From Acidobacteriota bacterium (lineage in GTDB: Bacteria; Acidobacteriota; Terriglobia; Acidiferrales; UBA7541): DNA of 6,542 nt. The DNA lies in NCBI GenBank assembly GCA_003224135.1, contig QHYO01000492.1, positions 1 to 6,542 on the forward strand, given 5' to 3'. The notes beneath the pieces are model-generated. The model made no database searches. It was not told the origin of the DNA and saw only the letters and a program-made list of their open reading frames with translations. The translations under genes and the position numbers were made by a program. Below, piece after piece: positions 1-4,430 of this stretch; position 1 is the stretch's first letter; each line of letters opens with the position of its first letter.

Positions 1-38
1 GAAGCTGTGAGCTTTTGGGCTAGGGGGCGTTTGCTTTC

Positions 39-542
39 TCATGGCCGTCGTCGCCCCTCTTTCGAAGCTGCGAGAGGCCTGGCTTCTTGAGCCACCGATT
101 TCGATTTCTTAGGGGACTTTCGGTTAGTCCGATGCCGTCTCGCTGCGGATTTCTTCCGGTTTGCGGTCCGCTCTTCGTCATAACGGTCTTCATCGGACAT
201 ATCCCAATCCGGCAAGATGACGACTCGGGACGGCAGTCCTTTCCGCTTCCTTCTCTCTTCCGAATTGCGGATTTCGAGGTAGATGTCGTCGCGATCTTTG
301 AGCTTCGCGTCGTAGGCACGCTGAAACCGGTAGGCCCACTTGGCGTCATTCTCTACGATTTCTTCAAAGTTGTCGAAGAACTCGCGATTGGCGTATACCC
401 GCGCGATCTCAACGTCGGAACGGGCATGCTGAATTAGATCACGTTGAAAGAAGGGGACGGACTCTAATTTCGTAAGGCCCGCGATGAGATGGTCAAATGA
501 TTGGTTAAGTTCAACAATCTGCTGAAAGAGCGCGAGCTTCAT
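39..542 (-). CDS. Hypothetical protein, 167 aa, charged, basic C-terminus
   Basis: I do not recognise this family and assign no function. The frame is open for 167 codons and the ATG at 542 is preceded by a strong Shine-Dalgarno GGAGG (plus-strand 549-553, 6 nt spacing), which supports it as real and fixes the start. The N-terminal part (about residues 1-90) looks mostly helical and contains an aromatic, acidic stretch (YANREFFDNFEEIVENDAKW, 50-69). Residues 92-102 are Arg/Lys-rich. A hydrophobic strand RVVILPDWDM (106-115) leads into an acidic cluster (116-124), and residues 126-167 form a Lys/Arg/Ser-rich, probably disordered tail that could bind nucleic acid (inference). There is no signal peptide or membrane segment. 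It is transcribed leftwards, like the HTH gene at 798-1025, but the 255-bp gap makes a shared operon unproven. Existence of the gene is fairly sure; its role is unknown. Confidence 0.75.
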   Translation of the reverse strand: MKLALFQQIVELNQSFDHLIAGLTKLESVPFFQRDLIQHARSDVEIARVYANREFFDNFEEIVENDAKWAYRFQRAYDAKLKDRDDIYLEIRNSEERRKRKGLPSRVVILPDWDMSDEDRYDEERTANRKKSAARRHRTNRKSPKKSKSVAQEARPLAASKEGRRRP

Positions 543-648
543 TGGCTACCTCCACTTGTGACCGGGAGAAAACAAGAGCGTTCGGCGCTAGAAAGGGGGC
601 AACGGTACGGAGGGATCAGATCTGTAGCGATTAGATTAGCGGGCTCAG

Positions 649-668
649 AAGGGATTCGAGCCGATGAC
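649..668 (-). repeat. 20-bp imperfect inverted copy of the tRNA-like sequence at 2889-2908
   Basis: Read on the minus strand, this 20-mer (GTCATCGGCTCGAATCCCTT) matches the plus-strand 20-mer at 2889-2908 at 17 of 20 positions. Both include a T-loop-like core, and both lie just downstream of a GC hairpin (here GGCGC/GCGCC at 673-677 and 688-692). Here, however, there is no CCA at the expected distance, and no 5' half of a tRNA is found nearby. The pair brackets the HTH and fic genes in opposite orientations. A match of this quality can arise by chance about once in a window this size, so it is noted only as a possible boundary-related repeat. Confidence 0.25.
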
Positions 669-756
669 AATTGGCGCGGACCGAGTTGCGCCGACAATGG
701 GAAATGGATAACTTCTCTTGCAGCCATAGTTGCACCTCATTCGTGCACTTTGGTCA

Positions 757-791
757 GGGGCGCGTCGGTGCTAGTAACACCAGCGCGTCCC
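757..791 (-). terminator. Strong hairpin just past the HTH gene; possible terminator without a T-tract
   Basis: The stem GGGGCGCG (757-764) pairs with CGCGTCCC (784-791), with one G-T wobble. After a small internal mismatch, GGTG (767-770) pairs with CACC (778-781) around a 7-nt loop. The hairpin begins 6 bp beyond the stop codon of the leftward HTH gene, where a terminator or mRNA 3'-end stabiliser would be expected. No run of T follows it on the minus strand, so a canonical intrinsic terminator is not supported. Confidence 0.4.
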
Positions 792-797
792 GCTCTA

Positions 798-1025
798 TCA
801 TTTGGCCTGTTTGCCGCGCTTCTTGCGAGTGCCTTTGCCCCGGTAGTGCTGCTCTTTATATTTCAGGACCTCTGCCACTTCGGCCTGAGTCCATAGACGA
901 ATCTTGACCCTTCCAACTGCTTTGACAGGCGGGACATGGAATTTCTTCTCTCGTATCCAGCGATTGAGAGTGTCCCAGCTGACATCCACAAGCTCCGCAA
1001 CTTCAACAGTAGAGTAAGTCGACAT
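798..1025 (-). CDS. Small MerR/excisionase-type helix-turn-helix DNA-binding protein, 75 aa
   Basis: This is a single-domain DNA-binding protein. Residues 4-25 (YSTVEVAELVDVSWDTLNRW) form the typical MerR-like helix-turn-helix, in which the DNA-contacting helix follows the 'vs..Tl.rWi' pattern. A short wing follows (30-43), then the second helical motif RLWTQAEVAEVLKYK (43-57). The protein lacks the long dimerisation coiled coil and effector domain of true MerR activators. It is thus closer in size to HTH_17/excisionase or BldC-like proteins. The tail (62-75) is strongly basic. No good Shine-Dalgarno precedes the ATG at 1025, and the predicted transcription start lies at or beside the ATG, so translation may be leaderless. 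Its promoter contains a perfect palindrome, so self-regulation is likely (inference). It could instead serve a mobile element as an excisionase, but no integrase is visible. I cannot say which other genes it controls; fic, 300 bp away, is an obvious candidate. Confidence 0.8.
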   Translation of the reverse strand: MSTYSTVEVAELVDVSWDTLNRWIREKKFHVPPVKAVGRVKIRLWTQAEVAEVLKYKEQHYRGKGTRKKRGKQAK

Positions 1026-1029
1026 TGAT

Positions 1030-1059
1030 ATAATCGTATAGGTCTATACGATATGTCAA
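1030..1059 (-). promoter_or_regulatory. Sigma-70-type promoter of the HTH gene
   Basis: On the minus strand there is a perfect -35 box TTGACA (1059-1054), an 18-bp spacer and a -10 box GATTAT (1035-1030, 4 of 6 consensus). The expected start of transcription falls within a few bases of the ATG at 1025, implying little or no leader. The spacer contains the palindrome described separately. Confidence 0.55.
1033..1052. promoter_or_regulatory. Perfect 9-2-9 palindromic operator in the HTH promoter spacer
   Basis: ATCGTATAG (1033-1041) and CTATACGAT (1044-1052) are exact reverse complements separated by GT. An outer pair, GACAT (1021-1025) and ATGTC (1053-1057), adds a second, more widely spaced inverted repeat. 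The palindrome lies between the -35 and -10 boxes, the position used by MerR-family regulators. The natural reading is an operator bound by a dimer of the HTH protein encoded immediately beside it, but binding is inferred from position only. Confidence 0.6.
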
Positions 1060-1119
1060 GCAAAAAAGCAGACCCGCACGGGCACATTTGCTCCAATCCG
1101 GGCCAACACGAAGAGTATC

Positions 1120-1138
1120 TCATTTTCGTTGAAAATGA
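1120..1138. repeat. AT-rich perfect inverted repeat, 8-3-8
   Basis: TCATTTTC (1120-1127) and GAAAATGA (1131-1138) are exact reverse complements around GTT. The stem is too AT-rich to be a good terminator, and the arms are typical of operators for small helix-turn-helix repressors. It lies about 60 bp upstream of the HTH promoter and 190 bp upstream of fic. The protein that would bind it is unknown. Confidence 0.45.
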
Positions 1139-1250
1139 ATCCCTGGCGGACTCCTAAGCTGAGTCGCAAGGCTCTTTCACTCCAAGTCTTGAGGAAAACT
1201 GTGGAATGCGGAAACCTGAGATGGCGGGTAGGATCGCAAGGCCCTGCGTA

Positions 1251-1282
1251 GCGGACATTGAAGCGGACATTTGTGCGGACAT
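1251..1282 (+). repeat. Three direct repeats GCGGACAT on an exact 12-bp period
   Basis: GCGGACAT occurs at 1251-1258, 1263-1270 and 1275-1282, each followed by a 4-bp T/G/A-rich spacer (TTGAA, TTTGT and CTTG begin after the shared core). The exact 12-bp phasing, close to one helical turn, resembles a tandem operator or iteron block. It ends just upstream of the proposed fic promoter. An alternative is a remnant of transposase-binding repeats at the end of an insertion sequence, since some IS21-type ends carry similar GCGGACATT repeats as I recall; no transposase gene is present here. Confidence 0.6.
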
Positions 1283-1290
1283 CTTGGCCA

Positions 1291-1319
1291 TTTAAAGCAT
1301 CTTAAACTTTTGATATATA
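1291..1319 (+). promoter_or_regulatory. Possible extended -10 promoter for fic
   Basis: TTTAAA (1291-1296), a 17-bp spacer and TATATA (1314-1319), with an extended -10 TG at 1311-1312. Both hexamers match the consensus at 4 of 6 positions. The transcript would start about 4 nt before the ATG at 1330, so the AGGG at 1321-1324 would act as a ribosome-binding site only if transcription starts further upstream. It is a plausible but weak call in a locally AT-rich stretch. Confidence 0.4.
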
Positions 1320-1329
1320 TAGGGTTGTC

Positions 1330-2826
1330 ATGAAAGAGAAAGAGGACATTAAAGCGGCCAAAGACCGCGGAGAATCGACCGCCCTGATGGAGCCCTTGCT
1401 GATTGGGGAGACCTCCCGTCACCGGGGTGCACTCACCGAGCTGGCGATCGAACTAGCCCAGAAGGCAGCGGGTTTTCGCCGGAGCCTGCCGGAGAGCCTA
1501 GTGACATCGCTGGCCGATCTCGTGCGGGCGATGAACTGCTACTACAGCAACCTGATCGAAGGGCACGAGACACATCCTGTCGATATCGAGCGCGCCCTGA
1601 AAAACGATTATAGCAAGGATGCCCACAAGCGCGACCTGCAGCTCGAAGCGAAAGCGCATATCACCGTCCAGAAATGGATTGACGGCGGCGGCCTGAAAGG
1701 GCGCGCGCTCACGAGCGACGGCATCTGTGAAATCCATCGTCGTTTCTGCGAACTGCTGCCCCCTGATCTGCTGTCGGTGGAGGACCCAGAGAGCAAAGAA
1801 CGGATAAAGGTCGTCCCTGGCGAACTGCGCCATAGAGATGTGAGAGTCGGCTCCCTTATCCCTATTAGCTCCGGTGCGGTGCCGCGCTTCCTGGGACGTT
1901 TCGAGGAGGTATACGGCCACCTCAACCGGACGGACTCCATTCTCGGGGCGGCGGCGGCCCATCACCGCCTTGTGTGGATTCACCCGTTCCTCGACGGGAA
2001 CGGGCGGGTCGCCCGCCTGATGTCGCACACGACGCTGCTGGAAACGCTGGACACGGGCGCCGTCTGGTCGGTCGCGCGGGGCCTGGCCCGTAAGGTAGAG
2101 GATTACAAAAAACACCTCGCCGATTGTGACAGCCCGCGGCGGAATGACCTTGATGGACGCGGCGCATTGAGCGAGGAAGCGCTGGCCCGGTTCGCTAATT
2201 TTTTTCTGGGCATGTGCATCGACCAGGTCGAGTTCATGGAAGGGCTTATGCAGCCGGATAAACTGCGTACGCGCATCCTTCTCTGGGCAGAAGAAGAAGC
2301 CAGACTGGGTACCCTGCCGCCTAAATCCGGCAAGATTCTCGAAGCCGTGCTTTATCGCGGAGAACTGCCGCGCGCGGACGCCGCGAGTGCCGTGGGCGCG
2401 ACCGAGCGTCACGCGCGGCGCATCGTCTCGGCGCTGACGGAACGGGGTGTGCTGACTGCCGACGGAGTGCGCGCTCCTCTCCGTCTCGTCTTCCCGGCGG
2501 CGCTAGCGTCACGCTGGATGCCAGGATTGTTTCCCGAGAAGTTGAACGTGCGGGAAGAGCATGATCTGACGTTTCCGGCACCGAACGAAAAAGAGAATTT
2601 CAAAGGTGACAGCGTCGAGTTCCGGGGACAGGACGGTGAAGTTCGTGTGCGCTGCGAAATCACCCGAAGCGCACTGGACGATCATTTCGGCGGAAACGGC
2701 AAGGACCGTCTAGCGGTACAGGTCGCGTTGAGGAAAGCGGCTCTGTTTATATCGATTCCTCGGATGTGTGAACAACCCGGCTGTGCTGAAGCAGTACGGA
2801 ATATAGAGACACGGTATGACGTTTAA
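1330..2826 (+). CDS. Fic-family AMP-transferase-type protein, class II, with C-terminal DUF1488-like extension
   Basis: Fic enzymes transfer AMP (sometimes another nucleotide moiety) from a nucleotide to a hydroxyl on a target protein. The catalytic motif is complete: HPFLDGNGR at residues 218-226, with catalytic His218, Asp222 and the GNGR anion-binding loop. The N-terminal inhibitory motif (S/T)xxxE(G/N) is present as SNLIEG (73-78), with Glu77 as the expected blocking residue; this makes it class II, self-inhibited. The target-docking flap is around RHRDVRVG (167-174). Residues 330-390 form a winged-helix domain, ending in the family-typical RWMPGLFPE (395-403). Most relatives stop there. 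This protein continues for 95 residues: 411-462 resemble DUF1488, and the last 35 (464-498) look like out-of-frame read-through. The ATG at 1330 has AGGG 6 nt upstream. The target is unknown. Fic identity is very sure; activity of the tail is doubtful. Confidence 0.93.
   Translation: MKEKEDIKAAKDRGESTALMEPLLIGETSRHRGALTELAIELAQKAAGFRRSLPESLVTSLADLVRAMNCYYSNLIEGHETHPVDIERALKNDYSKDAHKRDLQLEAKAHITVQKWIDGGGLKGRALTSDGICEIHRRFCELLPPDLLSVEDPESKERIKVVPGELRHRDVRVGSLIPISSGAVPRFLGRFEEVYGHLNRTDSILGAAAAHHRLVWIHPFLDGNGRVARLMSHTTLLETLDTGAVWSVARGLARKVEDYKKHLADCDSPRRNDLDGRGALSEEALARFANFFLGMCIDQVEFMEGLMQPDKLRTRILLWAEEEARLGTLPPKSGKILEAVLYRGELPRADAASAVGATERHARRIVSALTERGVLTADGVRAPLRLVFPAALASRWMPGLFPEKLNVREEHDLTFPAPNEKENFKGDSVEFRGQDGEVRVRCEITRSALDDHFGGNGKDRLAVQVALRKAALFISIPRMCEQPGCAEAVRNIETRYDV
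2548..2771 (+). pseudogene. DUF1488-like domain remnant fused to fic and apparently frameshifted
   Basis: In the fic frame, residues 411-462 (HDLTFPAPNE, then DSVEFRGQDGEVRVRCEITR and SALDDHFGG) follow the DUF1488 layout as I remember it: a 'ltFP' opening, 'V.F.G.dG' strand, 'v.c.it..AL.d.F' and then KDRLAV. The helix normally expected next is missing. In the frame shifted by -1, the sequence reads GRVEESGSVYIDSSDV (from about 2721) and ends at TGA 2769-2771, which looks like a natural C-terminus of such a domain. This suggests a short out-of-frame deletion near 2705-2735. A GTG at 2548 could have been the start of a formerly separate gene. DUF1488 has no assigned function. The domain call rests on remembered patterns, so confidence is moderate. 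Confidence 0.45.
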
Positions 2827-2873
2827 AGGTCTGTTGGTATCGATATGCATCTGTGTAGATCAATCAACAACAT

Positions 2874-2919
2874 GCGCCTTTCAACGGCGCCATCGGTTCG
2901 ATTCCCTTGAATCCTGCCA
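2874..2919 (+). other. tRNA 3'-end-like fragment, candidate attachment-site scar
   Basis: From 2892 the sequence fits tRNA geometry: 5-nt T-stem (2892-2896), T-loop TTCGATT (2897-2903), T-stem CCCTT (2904-2908), 7-nt acceptor strand GAATCCT (2909-2915), discriminator G and CCA at 2917-2919. Before it lies a 5-bp hairpin with a 7-nt loop, GCGCC/GGCGC (2874-2878 and 2886-2890), which may be a variable arm or an anticodon arm. There is no 5' half: the acceptor partner AGGATTC is absent upstream, and two of five T-stem pairs (C-C, T-T) fail. It is therefore not a functional tRNA. A 3' fragment at the boundary of accessory and core genes is what integration into a tRNA gene leaves behind. Confidence 0.4.
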
Positions 2920-2943
2920 GCCGAACTGCCTTCATGCTATCCT
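2914..2943 (+). promoter_or_regulatory. Possible extended -10 promoter for pyrD
   Basis: CTGCCA (2914-2919), an 18-bp spacer and TATCCT (2938-2943), with an extended -10 TG at 2935-2936. Both hexamers match the consensus at 4 of 6 positions. Transcription would start near 2950, only a few bases before the GTG at 2954. The -35 element coincides with the end of the tRNA-like fragment. Confidence 0.4.
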
Positions 2944-2953
2944 CATCGACGAA

Positions 2954-3916
2954 GTGACTTCCTCAAGCGCTGCCAACCCTGGCCGCTCCCCGGCTGATGT
3001 TGACCTGAGTGTTGCCATCGGCGCGCTTCGCTTTCGTAATCCCATTCTTGCCGCCAGCGGTACATTTGGATACGGCTTGGAATTCGCGCATCTGGTTGAT
3101 CTAAACCGCCTGGGCGGCCTGGTCACCAAGGGCCTCTCCCGAGAACCTATCGAAGGCGCTCCCCCGCCCCGACTATGCGAGACTCCGTCAGGGATGCTCA
3201 ACGCCGTCGGGCTCCAAAACGTCGGGGTCCGAGCCTTCGTCGAGCAAAAACTCCCTGCGCTGCGTAAGTTCGATGTCCCGGTGCTGGTCAATGTCTTCGG
3301 CTACTGCCAGGAAGATTACGTAGCCGTGATCCGGGTCCTGGAGGACACGGAGGGGCTGGCCGGGTATGAACTCAATATCTCATGTCCCACCGTAAAAAAA
3401 GGAGGCCTCCAGTTCGGCAACGACCCTATTGGTGCGGCTGAAGTCACCCGTGTGGCGCGTAAGGCAGCCAGGCGCCCTCTTTGGGTTAAGCTCTCGCCTC
3501 TTATTGCAGATATTGGACTTATGGCCAAGGCCGTAGAAGCCGAAGGCGCTGACGCCCTTACTATAGCCAATACCTACCCTGCCATGGCCGTCGACCACCG
3601 AACCCGGAGGTCCCGTTTAGGGAACCAGACGGGCGGTCTGAGCGGCCCCGCCATCAAGCCAATTACGCTCCGGCTGGTCTGGGAAGCGAGCAAGGACTTG
3701 AAGATTCCGATAGTTGGCTTGGGAGGGATCGAGACGGCAAGCGATGTGCTTGACTACATCCTCATGGGAGCCACTGCGGTACAGGTCGGCACGGCCAGCT
3801 TTACTGACCCGCGGGCCAGTGAGCGACTTCAGTCCGAAGTTCGTGAGGCTCTTTTCGAATCTAACCTATTTAATATCAGTGAGTTAAGAGGTAAATTCCA
3901 AGCAGAAATCGGTTGA
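2954..3916 (+). CDS. pyrD: Dihydroorotate dehydrogenase, class 1 (probably 1B catalytic subunit)
   Basis: Oxidises dihydroorotate to orotate, the fourth step of de novo UMP synthesis, in the cytosol, using FMN. Numbering from GTG 2954 (320 aa, near the usual 300-310), I see the FMN/substrate region NPILAASGTFGYG (29-41), TKG (58-60), the substrate loop ETPSGMLNAVGLQN (76-89) and NISCP (141-145). Cys144 is the active-site base that defines class 1; class 2 enzymes use Ser. Further on are WVKLSP (177-182), TIANTYP (203-209), GGLSGPAIKP (227-236) and the phosphate-binding VGLGGIET and VQVGTASF. Family 1B normally works with the PyrK electron-transfer subunit, which is not in the window. The open frame extends back to an ATG at 2816 overlapping fic, but those extra 46 residues do not fit the family and cross the tRNA-like sequence. 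GTG 2954 is chosen although it lacks a clear ribosome-binding site. Confidence 0.93.
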   Translation: MTSSSAANPGRSPADVDLSVAIGALRFRNPILAASGTFGYGLEFAHLVDLNRLGGLVTKGLSREPIEGAPPPRLCETPSGMLNAVGLQNVGVRAFVEQKLPALRKFDVPVLVNVFGYCQEDYVAVIRVLEDTEGLAGYELNISCPTVKKGGLQFGNDPIGAAEVTRVARKAARRPLWVKLSPLIADIGLMAKAVEAEGADALTIANTYPAMAVDHRTRRSRLGNQTGGLSGPAIKPITLRLVWEASKDLKIPIVGLGGIETASDVLDYILMGATAVQVGTASFTDPRASERLQSEVREALFESNLFNISELRGKFQAEIG

Positions 3917-3941
3917 CATAATGACGTTTTGCTGCTACACT
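3913..3941 (+). promoter_or_regulatory. Near-consensus sigma-70 promoter overlapping the pyrD stop codon
   Basis: A perfect -35 box TTGACA (3913-3918) overlaps the pyrD TGA (3914-3916). A 17-bp spacer leads to TACACT (3936-3941) with an extended -10 TG at 3933-3934. Expected start of transcription is near 3948, giving a leader of about 26 nt before the ATG at 3974. This is the best promoter in the window and would drive the RlpA-like gene and probably the genes after it independently of pyrD. Confidence 0.75.
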
Positions 3942-3973
3942 TTTCTGGAGGTTTGTAGCAAAAAGACAACACT

Positions 3974-4399
3974 ATGAAACGTCCACTCTTCATGATCTGG
4001 GCTGCAGTTCGCTGGGTGCCACTGATGTTCCTCATCGCCCCGGTGATGGAAGCCCCTCTTGTTGCCTACAAAACAGAACCTGCCAAACCGATCAAGACCT
4101 GGGTTGGCAACGCAAGCTGGTACGGCACGGAATTCAACGGCCGCAAGACGGCTAACGGGGAGCGGTTCGACTGTGAGGCCCTCACCGCCGCCCACCCCAA
4201 CCTTCCTTTTGGTTCGATCATTCGACTGGTTAACCCCCGCACCGGACAATTTGAACTAGTTCGCATCAATGATCGAGGTCCGTATCAGGAAGGACGCGAA
4301 ATTGATGTATCCTATCGCGTCGCCCGGAAGATCGGCTTGCTTCATTCGGGCGTGAGCCAGGTCCGGCTCGAACTTCTCGAAGTTCCAAAGAAACGCTGA
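3974..4399 (+). CDS. rlpA: RlpA-like double-psi beta-barrel protein, exported or membrane-anchored
   Basis: RlpA proteins are envelope lytic transglycosylases that cut peptidoglycan strands lacking stem peptides, often at the septum. The double-psi beta-barrel domain fills residues 44-137: GNASWYG (45-51), TANGERFD (59-66), LTAAHPNLPFGS (70-81), then VRINDRGPY (96-104) and GREIDVS (107-113). His74 and Asp100 are the conserved candidate catalytic residues. Residues 1-27 (MKRPLFMIW and VPLMFLIAPVMEA) form a hydrophobic N-terminus, either a signal peptide or an anchor. No Cys follows, so it is not a lipoprotein as in classical RlpA, and the C-terminal SPOR domain is absent; at 141 aa it is a minimal version. 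It has its own strong promoter. GGAGG at 3947-3951 is too far from the ATG (22 nt) to be the ribosome-binding site, so AAAAAG nearer the start may serve. Family assignment is sure; enzymatic activity is inferred. Confidence 0.9.
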   Translation: MKRPLFMIWAAVRWVPLMFLIAPVMEAPLVAYKTEPAKPIKTWVGNASWYGTEFNGRKTANGERFDCEALTAAHPNLPFGSIIRLVNPRTGQFELVRINDRGPYQEGREIDVSYRVARKIGLLHSGVSQVRLELLEVPKKR

Positions 4400-4421
4400 C
4401 CCCCCAAGGATCGTCGGGGTC
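4398..4421 (+). other. Hairpin in the rlpA-pyrF gap
   Basis: GACCCC (4398-4403) pairs with GGGGTC (4416-4421) across a 12-nt loop that contains AAGGA (4406-4410), the only Shine-Dalgarno-like sequence before pyrF. No T-run follows, so it is not a terminator. It could influence pyrF translation or transcript processing; this is speculative, because AAGGA is 20 nt from the GTG start. Confidence 0.35.
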
Positions 4422-4430
4422 GCCAAAACA

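Larger units (their letters stand above)
1026..1329. other. 304-bp spacer between the HTH gene and fic; regulatory content, no convincing gene
   Basis: This divergent intergenic region holds the HTH promoter and palindrome at its left end, an AT-rich inverted repeat at 1120-1138, three GCGGACAT repeats at 1251-1282 and a possible fic promoter at 1291-1319. The best coding candidate is a 38-codon frame at 1135-1251. It has no ribosome-binding site and no recognisable motif, so I do not call it a gene. The density of repeats relative to the rest of the window suggests regulation or leftover mobile-element ends. Confidence 0.6.

Noticed and set aside
1..20. Terminator-like AAGCT-GTG-AGCTTTT at the left edge
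   Set aside because: Only a 5-bp AT-containing stem, and the gene it would serve is outside the window.
643..740. Complete tRNA gene on the minus strand around the T-loop-like sequence at 649-668
   Set aside because: No matching acceptor 5' strand, no CCA at the correct distance, a changed first T-loop base and poor T-stem pairing.
501..896. 131-codon plus-strand frame covering the gap between the two leftward genes
   Set aside because: It overlaps the starts or ends of both minus-strand genes, lacks a ribosome-binding site and shows no domain-like sequence.
1135..1251. 38-codon frame starting MNPWRTPKLSRKAL
   Set aside because: There is no Shine-Dalgarno, the start lies inside the arm of an inverted repeat, and the stop runs into the GCGGACAT repeats; too short to support.
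1498..2412. 304-codon open frame on the minus strand inside fic
   Set aside because: It is fully antisense to a gene with clear Fic motifs, has no recognisable domain, and is explained by the GC-rich codon use of fic.
2826..2919. Functional tRNA(Sec) upstream of pyrD
   Set aside because: No D-arm, acceptor 5' strand or long variable arm can be built, and the T-stem has two mismatches; kept only as a fragment.
2816..2953. Upstream extension of pyrD to the ATG at 2816
   Set aside because: The 46 extra residues (Cys-rich, no family match) would overlap fic and run through the tRNA-like sequence; the family start lies just before DVDLSVAIG, so GTG 2954 fits better.
4398..4430. Intrinsic terminator between the RlpA-like gene and pyrF
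   Set aside because: The 6-bp hairpin has a 12-nt loop and no following T-run.
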